A stretch of 12,319 nucleotides of DNA from assembly GCA_023444055.1 (NCBI GenBank), contig JAEZRV010000020.1, forward strand, positions 1 through 12,319, in the 5' to 3' direction. Position numbers and translations under genes: made by a program. This document shows, piece after piece, positions 6,938 to 12,319 of the stretch. Source of the DNA: Bacillota bacterium (GTDB taxonomy: Bacteria > Bacillota > Clostridia > Acetivibrionales > DSM-1351). Each line of letters opens with the position of its first letter. Position 1 is the stretch's first letter. The notes beneath the pieces are model-generated. The model made no database searches. It was not told the origin of the DNA and saw only the letters and a list, made by a program, of their open reading frames with translations.

Positions 6938-7011
6938 TATAATCCCCCTCTCTAGTGTTTTCTCAATTTACGCTATGTAATTCTAAAAAATGTCTACTTG
7001 CAAGTCCCTCA

Positions 7012-7047
7012 TAAAAACGTCAAGAAATGTACATTTCTTGACAAGAA
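7012..7047 (-). terminator. 24-bp perfect palindrome with T tract, plus a third half-site
   Basis: GTCAAGAAATGT/ACATTTCTTGAC (7019-7042) is a perfect palindrome. Read on the minus strand it is followed by GTTTTTAT, the form of an intrinsic terminator for the LRR gene that ends at 7146. It also lies downstream of an extended -10 box and so inside the likely cohesin mRNA leader. A third half-site, CAAGAA at 7042-7047, pairs with TTCTTG (7035-7040) in a competing hairpin. It may thus be a terminator, an attenuator or a repressor operator. Confidence 0.6.
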
Positions 7048-7090
7048 TTGCAGAAGCTTGGTCAACTTTCTTTAGATATTTTGTAAACTA

Positions 7091-7099
7091 ATTATACCA
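7091..7099 (-). promoter_or_regulatory. Extended -10 promoter element for the cohesin gene
   Basis: The minus strand reads TGGTATAAT at 7099-7091, a TGn-extended perfect -10 box. No good -35 hexamer lies 16-18 nt upstream, which is acceptable for extended -10 promoters. It would start transcription near 7084 and give a leader of about 145 nt that includes the 7019-7047 palindrome. Confidence 0.5.
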
Positions 7100-7145
7100 T
7101 ACCTATTACTGAAAGTAACAGAATGTTTTTTGCTAGCCTATAGAA

Positions 7146-9236
7146 TCAATATATCATTGAACTCCCCAAGAACGCATCTTTAGCAACATTCACACCACCT
7201 GGAATATCAAATTTCTCCAAACTTGGGCAGTTCATAAATGCATACTCTTCAATGGTTTCTAATCCATCAGGAACTTTAATTCTTTTTAAATTTTTACATG
7301 AGTCAAATGCTGCTACACCAATTATAGTCACACTATTAGGTATACCATAATCACTATCTTTTTTATTTTGAGGATAACTTATAAGTCTGGTCATATCTTT
7401 GTTAAAAAGTACACCATCTTTTACTGTATAATTTTTGTTATTAGGATCTACAGTAAAGCTTATAAACTCATCACAACGCCTCACTATTCCTTCACCTATG
7501 GATGTCACTTTCTCAGGAATCTCTAAGCTTGTTAGCCTATAGCATCCAAAAAAAGCAAAGTTTCCAATAACACTTGCATTTTCTGAAATAGATACTGTAG
7601 CTAAGTTTTTGCACATATAAAATGCATTACTTCCAATTGTTGATAAACTCTTTGGAAAAATCACCTTCTCAAGCTCTGAGCAATTTGCAAATGCATTATT
7701 TCCAATACTTGTAACACCATCTGGAATTACTATTTTTCTTATTTGGCTGCACCCTCTGAATGCACTGTTTCCAATTCTTTTAATACTTTTAGGTATTTCT
7801 ATGCCTGTTAATGCAGAACACTCACCAAATGTGTACTCACCGATTTCACTGATTCTATTTGTTAGCGCGATCCCTGTCAAATAAGTACAACCATAAAAAG
7901 CATTGTCCCCTATATATGTAACACTATCAGGAATGGTTATCTTTAAAAGTCTTCCACAGTTTCTGAAAGCACTATCTCCTATGTATTTCACACCGTCTGG
8001 TATTTTTACACTTGCCAATTCAGAACAATTATTAAACGCCGCACCACCTATTTTATTTATACTTTCAGGGATAACATATTCACTATCATTTCTACTCATA
8101 GGATAACAGATTATTTCGGTTAAATCTTTGTTAAATAGAATACCATTTTGTGATGTAAAATTGTTGTTTTTAGCATCAACATCTATTTTAGTAAGGCTTA
8201 AACAGTTTGCAAACGGCATATCTCCTATTTCTTTAACACTACTGGGAATGGATATTTTATTAATCCTTGAACATTCTGAAAATGCGCTTTTACCAATGGT
8301 TTCAACACTATCCGGAATTGTTATTTCTGTTAGCTTAGAACATTCTGAAAATGCGCTCTCACCAATGGTTTCAACACTATTAGGTATATTAACACTAGTT
8401 AAATCAGTACAGCCATAAAATGCATTGTCCCCAATTTCTTTCATGCTGTCGGGAATAGTTATATTCGCCAATGAACAGTGGGCAAAAGCACCCCCGCAAA
8501 TAGTAGTAACACCATCCAGGATACTGTAATGGTCCTCAGTCTCACCAACTGCTTTATCCATATAACAAATAATTTTTGTTTTTTCTTTATTAAAAAGGTT
8601 CTTGCCATCTACTATAAAATTTTTGTTTTCAGTATTCACATTAATATTTATGTAGCAGGAGCACCCCAAAAATGCATTATCTTCAATTTTGTTTAAGTCT
8701 TTGGGAATCGTTACATTTTCTAAAGAATTCATAGAACCATTAAACGCATATCTTCTAACAATCTTCACAGTGTCAGGAATATTCAAGTTAACTATTGTAC
8801 TGAAAACAGGAAAACATATAAGTTCTGTTTTATCCTTATTATAAAGAACACCATCTACAGAAGTAAAATTTTTATTATCTGGGTCAACATTTATCTTTTC
8901 TAAGCGAGAACAACCTATAAATGCCCTATCTCCAATAGTAGTAACACTCTTGGGAATGGTTATACTACTAATACAATTACTATTGGTAAATGCATTTGAA
9001 GCAATAGTCGTTATACCCTCAGGAATAATAACTTTTTTACAAAAGGTTTGTACAAAGTCTTCTCTTGAAATAGAGTATTTTAACAAAACCCTGTTATCTA
9101 TATCGAAATCAGCATTGCTTACTGGAATTGCAGTTGGAAGTCCGAAAATCAATACAAATAATGCTACTACAATAGCGGCTGTTACAACGCTACCTATCAA
9201 TTTAACGTGATTTTTTATCTTAATTTGCTTTTTCAT
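7146..9236 (-). CDS. BspA-family leucine-rich-repeat surface protein
   Basis: The 696-residue protein starts with a basic stretch and a hydrophobic segment (MKKQIKIKNH, then about 13-33), a signal peptide or membrane anchor. Nearly all the rest, from about residue 60 to 690, is 23-residue LRR_5 repeats of the form ITIPDSVxxIGxxAFxxCSxL. Four insertions of about 35 residues interrupt them, each around GVLFNKDxTxxICYP. Such repeats form a solenoid that binds proteins or glycans; BspA-like proteins are surface adhesins. The end (KDAFLGSSMIY) has no sortase, SLH or dockerin module, so anchoring would rest on the N-terminus. AGGGG lies about 8 nt before the ATG. It is transcribed toward the cohesin gene, but a palindrome and a promoter-like element separate them. 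The ligand is unknown. Confidence 0.9.
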   Translation of the reverse strand: MKKQIKIKNHVKLIGSVVTAAIVVALFVLIFGLPTAIPVSNADFDIDNRVLLKYSISREDFVQTFCKKVIIPEGITTIASNAFTNSNCISSITIPKSVTTIGDRAFIGCSRLEKINVDPDNKNFTSVDGVLYNKDKTELICFPVFSTIVNLNIPDTVKIVRRYAFNGSMNSLENVTIPKDLNKIEDNAFLGCSCYININVNTENKNFIVDGKNLFNKEKTKIICYMDKAVGETEDHYSILDGVTTICGGAFAHCSLANITIPDSMKEIGDNAFYGCTDLTSVNIPNSVETIGESAFSECSKLTEITIPDSVETIGKSAFSECSRINKISIPSSVKEIGDMPFANCLSLTKIDVDAKNNNFTSQNGILFNKDLTEIICYPMSRNDSEYVIPESINKIGGAAFNNCSELASVKIPDGVKYIGDSAFRNCGRLLKITIPDSVTYIGDNAFYGCTYLTGIALTNRISEIGEYTFGECSALTGIEIPKSIKRIGNSAFRGCSQIRKIVIPDGVTSIGNNAFANCSELEKVIFPKSLSTIGSNAFYMCKNLATVSISENASVIGNFAFFGCYRLTSLEIPEKVTSIGEGIVRRCDEFISFTVDPNNKNYTVKDGVLFNKDMTRLISYPQNKKDSDYGIPNSVTIIGVAAFDSCKNLKRIKVPDGLETIEEYAFMNCPSLEKFDIPGGVNVAKDAFLGSSMIY
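8269..8406 (-). repeat. Near-identical 69-bp LRR duplication
   Basis: The plus-strand text beginning GAACATTCTGAAAATGCGCT at 8269 recurs at 8338, exactly 69 bp (one 23-residue repeat) away. About 45 bp is nearly identical, including ACCAATGGTTTCAACACTAT. Other repeats in the gene are far more diverged at DNA level, so this pair is a recent unit duplication. Confidence 0.75.
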
Positions 9237-9289
9237 CTTTAGTCCCCTTTTTTAAACTTTCTGAAATAAAGTCACTATGACAAAACTAT

Positions 9290-9318
9290 TTTAAAAACAT
9301 TTATTGTAATTATATCAA
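9290..9318 (-). promoter_or_regulatory. Candidate sigma-A promoter of the LRR gene
   Basis: Minus-strand TTGATA (9318-9313) and TTTAAA (9295-9290) are 17 nt apart, about 55 nt before the ATG at 9236. The -35 box matches five of six consensus positions and the -10 box four. The region is AT-rich, so chance matches are likely. Confidence 0.35.
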
Positions 9319-9365
9319 TATACTATAATGATTACTATTTAAATATCTAATTAGCACAAAAATAG

Positions 9366-9395
9366 CAAAAAGCCAGATTCACCTCCGACTTTTTG
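9366..9395 (-). terminator. Intrinsic terminator downstream of the radical SAM gene
   Basis: In the minus-strand RNA CAAAAAGUC (9395-9387) pairs with GGCUUUUUG (9374-9366) over 9 bp, using one G-U pair, with a 12-nt loop. GCTATTTTTG follows. The wobble becomes a C-A mismatch on the plus strand, so the hairpin favours minus-strand transcripts. It sits about 140 nt after the radical SAM stop and before the LRR promoter region, separating the two units. Confidence 0.6.
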
Positions 9396-9533
9396 TCTAT
9401 CTCAGCATCTTAGCCATCTCACACATTCACTATCCATGGTTCATTGTATAATAAGTGTTGATACCTACAATTTGAACTTGAAAAGTTGAGTTAACAATAT
9501 TTAACTTACTAAATTTAATTTACTAAATTACAA

Positions 9534-10784
9534 CTATTCAACTGCATCCTCATCTTGCCATACTCCTGTTTGAGGATTATATGCACAGTCAGCTGGACAA
9601 GCATTCCAATCCTTGTTAATATCACTACCCTGTGCCTTCGGTCTACAGTCATAGCAAGCGTATCTATATTCGCAATCCTTGCATTTTTTTACGTCATCCT
9701 TTGTAGTATTCCAACACTTCTGAAGGACTACTCCATTCAGTATTTCGCTCAACGATGAATCCAAAATGTTTCCACAAACCTTATTACGAGCAAATATGCA
9801 GGGAATTACATCTCCTGTTGATGTTACTGCAATTTTCTCAGCTAAGCAGTTATGCTGTTTATGAGCTTTCCAAAATTCCTCAGCACTTGTATAAAACGGT
9901 GGCTTTATCAGTGGATTTTTATACTTAGTGGGTAAAAGACTTTCATCATCGCCTCTTCCCGTAGGACGAACCACATCTAATTTAGTAGTTTCGACACCTA
10001 AATCCTCTAATAATTTCGTTATGTTTTCAGCTTCATTCTCATTAGCTTTCATTAAAATTGAAGCAATACGCAGTGGAACACCAGCATCTAATATTTTTCT
10101 AACAGCATTCATTGTTTTATTGAAGCTTCCAGGATGTAATGTTACTCTATCATGTACCTCAGCATTATCCGCATATATCGTTGTTGCAATATTTACATTT
10201 TGCTGTTTAAAGAATTCTATACAGGAATCATCAACTAGTGTGGCATTAGTAAATATTTCAATGAATTCATAACCCACTTCATTTGCTTTAATCACCAATT
10301 CTCTCCACTTTGGATAAAGTAGCGGTTCCCCTCCAATAAGCTGTATCGAAGTCGCACCTTCATTGTGAGCTTCACTAATCAAAGACATCCATCTCTCATG
10401 TGTCACCTTATCATCATTTCTGCAGGCATCACTAGAACTATAACAATGCAAGCATTTATTGTTGCACTTTGACGTTAGTTCAATCCACAAAAAAGACAGC
10501 TTAAGCTCCTCTTCTATAGCATCTGCTCTTTCCTTTTCTTCAGGCTTGTTGATGTAGAATGCTCCCAGTCCCTTATATGTTAATTGATCCATAAATTCCA
10601 ACACAGCCTTGTTATCAGGCAGCTTTATGTCAATAACTTGATTAATGGATTTATTTTTACACTCCTCAAGTAATTGAAGCGCATCATGGTTAATTGAAAA
10701 AACCTTTCCTGATTGAAAATCATATATCGCTCCTCTATAAGCTCCCTTTACCAATTGACAGTTTTCATTTAGTCTATAATACAA
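9534..10784 (-). CDS. Radical SAM/SPASM peptide maturase (CcpM-like)
   Basis: Radical SAM/SPASM maturases use an iron-sulfur cluster and S-adenosylmethionine to install crosslinks, often thioethers, in ribosomal peptides. The 416-residue protein has an N-terminal region (1-85) of size and pattern consistent with a PqqD-like peptide-recognition domain. The radical SAM motif C107-x3-C111-x2-C114 (SKCNNKCLHCY) and GGEP (151-154) follow. A cysteine-rich SPASM end has Cys313, 329, 337, 368, 371, 377, 380, 396 and 400 for auxiliary clusters. Length and layout recall the clostridial Cys-rich peptide maturases annotated CcpM; I name this from memory. The start is TTG at 10784, 5 nt after a strong GGGGGGGAG site. 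It follows the cysteine-proline repeat peptide gene in the same direction, across about 300 nt, which suggests its substrate. The crosslink type cannot be told from sequence. Confidence 0.88.
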   Translation of the reverse strand: MYYRLNENCQLVKGAYRGAIYDFQSGKVFSINHDALQLLEECKNKSINQVIDIKLPDNKAVLEFMDQLTYKGLGAFYINKPEEKERADAIEEELKLSFLWIELTSKCNNKCLHCYSSSDACRNDDKVTHERWMSLISEAHNEGATSIQLIGGEPLLYPKWRELVIKANEVGYEFIEIFTNATLVDDSCIEFFKQQNVNIATTIYADNAEVHDRVTLHPGSFNKTMNAVRKILDAGVPLRIASILMKANENEAENITKLLEDLGVETTKLDVVRPTGRGDDESLLPTKYKNPLIKPPFYTSAEEFWKAHKQHNCLAEKIAVTSTGDVIPCIFARNKVCGNILDSSLSEILNGVVLQKCWNTTKDDVKKCKDCEYRYACYDCRPKAQGSDINKDWNACPADCAYNPQTGVWQDEDAVE

Positions 10785-10789
10785 ATTAT

Positions 10790-10798
10790 CTCCCCCCC
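10790..10798 (-). promoter_or_regulatory. Homopolymeric-G ribosome binding site with TTG start
   Basis: Minus-strand GGGGGGGAG (10798-10790) lies 5 nt before TTG (10784-10782), which opens the radical SAM frame. No in-frame ATG is found nearby upstream. The seven-G run could vary in length by slippage and so shift the Shine-Dalgarno, though seven is short for phase variation. Confidence 0.7.
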
Positions 10799-10811
10799 AA
10801 TGACTAATTAA

Positions 10812-10848
10812 AGAGTGAAAAGAAATATTGTTATACTCTTTTCACTCT
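10812..10848 (-). terminator. Perfect 12-bp hairpin between precursor and maturase genes
   Basis: AGAGTGAAAAGA (10812-10823) pairs fully with TCTTTTCACTCT (10837-10848) around a 13-nt loop. In the minus-strand RNA it precedes a short U-rich stretch (CUCUUUAAUUAG) and ends 13 nt before the G-rich ribosome binding site of the maturase. The U tract is weak, so partial termination, an attenuator, or a transcript-end stabiliser are all possible. Confidence 0.6.
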
Positions 10849-11021
10849 CAGTATTCAACTACTTAATAGCACGTATATTTCATACCATAGCCATTTCTCG
10901 TTAGAAAGAACAGATTAAACAATCTATATAAGAGTATATTTAAGCAGTTCTTTGCTCTCAGATAGTGTTTTCACTCCGCTTTAAGCTAGAAATCGTTATC
11001 CAGAGCTGTAGTGCCTTTTTT

Positions 11022-11053
11022 CTACACTTAAAGAGTTGGTATCAACGGTGTAG
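11022..11053 (-). other. Small nested hairpin just after the precursor gene
   Basis: CTACAC (11022-11027) pairs with GTGTAG (11048-11053), and inside lies GTTG-GTAT-CAAC (11035-11046). It falls about 30 nt after the precursor stop at 11084. No strong T run follows, so it is not a convincing terminator; it may stabilise the 3' end of the precursor message. The rest of the 300-nt gap to the maturase holds no open frame that I trust. Confidence 0.3.
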
Positions 11054-11083
11054 GTATTAGGCTAGTGCTCTATGCATCACACC

Positions 11084-11563
11084 TTATGGCGCACAGTTTG
11101 GCGGACATTGGCTGGGCGGACATGGTCTGCACTGGCTCGGTGGACACGGTCTGCACTGACTTGGTGGACATGGTCTGCACTGACTTGGCGGACACGGTCT
11201 GCACTGACTTGGCGGACAAGGTCTACATTGGCTTGGTGGACACGGTCTGCATTGATCCGGCGGACATGGCCTGCATTGATCCGGTGGACATGGTCTGCAC
11301 TGGCTCGGTGGACATGGCCTGCACTGGCTCGGTGGACATGGCCTACACTGATTCGGTGGGCATGGCCTACACTGATTCGGTGGGCATGGCCTGCACAGTT
11401 GCGGCGAACAACCAGGTAAAGGTGGACATGGGATAATTATTACAGGTTGGCGATCATCAGTATCATCAAAATCATCAGCATACAAGTCTTGATATTCACT
11501 ATCATCACACCAATCTACAATTTCTGGACTGTAAACCGGCCTCATATCATTATCTTCATACAT
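11084..11563 (-). CDS. Cys/Pro-rich repeat peptide, probable RiPP precursor
   Basis: The 159-residue product has two parts. Residues 1-45 are strongly acidic (YEDNDMRP, DDFDDTDD) with one Cys (19), no hydrophobic signal segment, and look like a leader. Residues 46-159 hold 28 cysteines. After PCPPLPGCSPQL come twelve exact-length octads CRPCPPxQ (57-152), x being N,N,S,S,D,D, then S six times, and a cap CPPNCAP. GGAGAG lies 8 nt before the ATG at 11563, supporting this strand over the plus-strand open frames in the same place. Its position upstream of a radical SAM/SPASM enzyme suggests a substrate for cysteine crosslinking, as in sactipeptides or ranthipeptides; that is inference. Alternatives are a cysteine-rich spore-coat or metal-binding protein. 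No leader-cleavage motif is obvious, and its size is large for a RiPP precursor. Confidence 0.82.
   Translation of the reverse strand: MYEDNDMRPVYSPEIVDWCDDSEYQDLYADDFDDTDDRQPVIIIPCPPLPGCSPQLCRPCPPNQCRPCPPNQCRPCPPSQCRPCPPSQCRPCPPDQCRPCPPDQCRPCPPSQCRPCPPSQCRPCPPSQCRPCPPSQCRPCPPSQCRPCPPSQCPPNCAP
11108..11395 (-). repeat. Twelve tandem 24-bp repeats encoding CRPCPPxQ
   Basis: Twelve in-frame 24-bp units fill 288 bp without a length change. Plus-strand units look like ACTGGCTCGGTGGACATGGC. Neighbouring units share variants (N/N, S/S, D/D; ACTGAC, ATTGATCC and ACTGATTC pairs), showing growth by duplicating blocks of one or two units. The segment is markedly richer in G+C than the surrounding DNA. 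Copy number is likely to vary between strains. Confidence 0.93.
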
Positions 11564-11670
11564 TAATCATCTCTCCATTCCTAACTAGATATATGATATT
11601 TTTATGTTACCCTACAATATATTCTTGAGATGATTAGGTAGTTACACATTCTGTATTTAGTTCGTATTAT

Positions 11671-11717
11671 CAAAAAAAGTGTTGACTAGATTAAACAATT
11701 AACCTTAGTCAACACTT
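11671..11717 (-). terminator. Intrinsic terminator after the SLH remnant
   Basis: AAGTGTTGACTA (11677-11688) pairs perfectly with TAGTCAACACTT (11706-11717) over 12 bp with a 17-nt loop. On the minus strand the stem runs into a seven-T tract (11678-11672). It lies about 50 nt after the SLH stop at 11770 and about 110 nt before the precursor start. It therefore ends upstream transcription and makes the peptide-maturase pair a separate unit. Confidence 0.82.
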
Positions 11718-11769
11718 CTATAATTTATATAGAGCTACTACCCCATTATGTTATTTAACGAGTAATTTT

Positions 11770-12000
11770 CTACTCTATCAAGCCTGAATTTTTCAAAATC
11801 TTATTAATGATTGATGCGACCTCTGCACGAGTAATATTGCTTTGAGGTGCAATCAAATTACCATTTGTACCTGAAATTATATTATTCTTTATACACACAG
11901 CAGTAGAAATCTTTGCCCAGCTTGCTAACTTACCAGAATCTTTGAAGCTACTTAATAGTTTATTAGCATCTTTATCAGTATAATCAGTAAATATTACTGT
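11770..12000 (-). pseudogene. Remnant of an SLH-domain surface protein (last SLH domain only)
   Basis: SLH domains bind secondary cell-wall polymers and hold proteins at the cell surface, as in clostridial S-layer and cellulosome-anchoring proteins. The 76-codon minus-strand stretch ending at TAG (11772-11770) is one SLH domain with its hallmarks: VIFTDYTD, LASWAKISTAVCIKNNIISG (about 25-44), then a Pro position (APQSN) and ITRAEVASIINKIL (56-69). The frame is closed by TGA (12003-12001) directly upstream and has no start codon or ribosome binding site. The 150 nt beyond, to about 12158, are AT-rich and not convincingly coding. It is thus the 3' end of a larger gene lost by deletion or by the rearrangement that left the IS-like end at 12159. 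Its terminator survives at 11671-11717. Confidence 0.78.
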
Positions 12001-12158
12001 TCATCTGGTAATAAATCCGATATTTAATTGTAAAAACCGTGAAAATTAGTCATAAATGTCTCATGTAATTGTAAGAAGTATTTAAACTGATTATAATTGT
12101 AATATAAAGGTATTTTAAAAACGCTTAACACTTTTGAACCTTGATAAATCTATAAAAT

Positions 12159-12200
12159 GGGGCTGTTGTAAAACAACAATTTCTGTATACTGATGACTTA
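12159..12200 (+). mobile_element. Possible insertion-sequence terminal repeat (IS1182-like)
   Basis: GGGGCTGTTGTAAAACAACA starting at 12159 resembles, from memory, the terminal inverted repeats of IS1182-type elements (GGGGCTGTTGxAAA). The orientation would place the element to the right, mostly outside the window. Sequence character changes here from AT-rich spacer to more mixed composition. No transposase is visible, and the second end cannot be seen. Confidence 0.3.
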
Positions 12201-12212
12201 TTGCTTGAATAG

Positions 12213-12319
12213 TACGCGAGTGCAATATATATCAATGGAGAAGCTCGGTTAGAAATTGATGCTAGAAATAGTAGGCGAAGAACAAGTATTGTAGCCGACA
12301 CAGCGAAAGTAAGTAGCTG
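12213..12319 (+). other. Open frame without a start running off the right edge
   Basis: After TAG (12210-12212) the plus strand is open for 35 codons to the window end: YASAIYINGEARLEID, then ARNSRRRTSIVADTAKVSS. First codon positions are mostly purines, as in real clostridial genes, but there is no ATG, GTG or TTG start in frame. It may be a decayed gene, a frameshifted reading frame within a mobile element, or chance. I do not recognise the family. The opposite strand is also open here (12125-12319) but gives an unlikely hydrophobic peptide. Confidence 0.25.

Noticed and set aside
6591..6980. 129-codon plus-strand open frame opposite the cohesin gene
   Set aside because: It is antisense to a clear cohesin domain, with no plausible start signal.
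7903..9210. Several plus-strand open frames inside the LRR gene
   Set aside because: They mirror the LRR repeat on the opposite strand, lack ribosome binding sites and have no recognisable domains.
11065..11436. Two long plus-strand open frames across the 24-bp repeats (VCTDLADT- and RSALTWRT-like proteins)
   Set aside because: They are by-products of a 24-bp repeat that is open in several frames. Neither has a ribosome binding site, and the minus strand has a good one plus a sensible acidic leader and the Cys/Pro pattern.
12125..12319. 65-codon minus-strand open frame at the right edge
   Set aside because: It has no start codon, runs through the IS-like end and gives a hydrophobic peptide with no motif; the purine-rich codon pattern favours the opposite strand.

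Overview
The window is AT-rich with short intergenic gaps and strong purine-rich ribosome binding sites, which fits a clostridial Firmicute. The best taxonomic pointer is a type I cohesin at 6260-6937. It resembles, from memory, the cohesins of mesophilic cellulosome producers such as Ruminiclostridium (Clostridium) cellulolyticum. The SLH-domain remnant, BspA-type leucine-rich repeat protein and modular secreted protein fit a plant-polymer degrader with an elaborate cell surface. Nearly every gene is on the minus strand; the only confident plus-strand gene is a sirtuin.

Layout. 1-2122 (minus, running off the left edge): secreted protein with a signal peptide, three 95-residue Fn3-like units and at least 4.7 copies of an 83-residue carboxypeptidase-regulatory-like unit, behind a good sigma-A promoter. 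2348-3082 (plus): Sir2-family NAD-dependent deacetylase, separated by a bidirectional terminator from 3270-5223 (minus), a two-gene operon of an OLD/ABC-like ATPase overlapping a small PD-(D/E)XK-like protein, a plausible uncharacterised defence module. 5328-5645: a degraded coding fragment beside a compact array of hairpins. 5660-6043 (minus): CrcB/Fluc fluoride channel. 6260-6937 (minus): membrane-anchored single-cohesin protein, followed by degenerate 16-19 bp repeats and preceded by a leader with a 24-bp perfect palindrome. 7146-9236 (minus): BspA-like LRR surface protein.

9534-11563 (minus) is the most interesting locus. A 159-residue peptide has an acidic leader and twelve tandem CRPCPP(S/N/D)Q octads. 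It lies upstream of a TTG-started radical SAM/SPASM enzyme whose N-terminus could be a peptide-recognition domain. Together they look like a RiPP precursor and its maturase, with a hairpin between them that could keep maturase output below precursor output. No exporter or leader peptidase is visible.

11671-12319: terminator, the last SLH domain of a truncated S-layer-type protein, and a possible insertion-sequence end followed by an unrecognised open frame that leaves the window. No tRNA, rRNA, CRISPR array or replication origin was seen.
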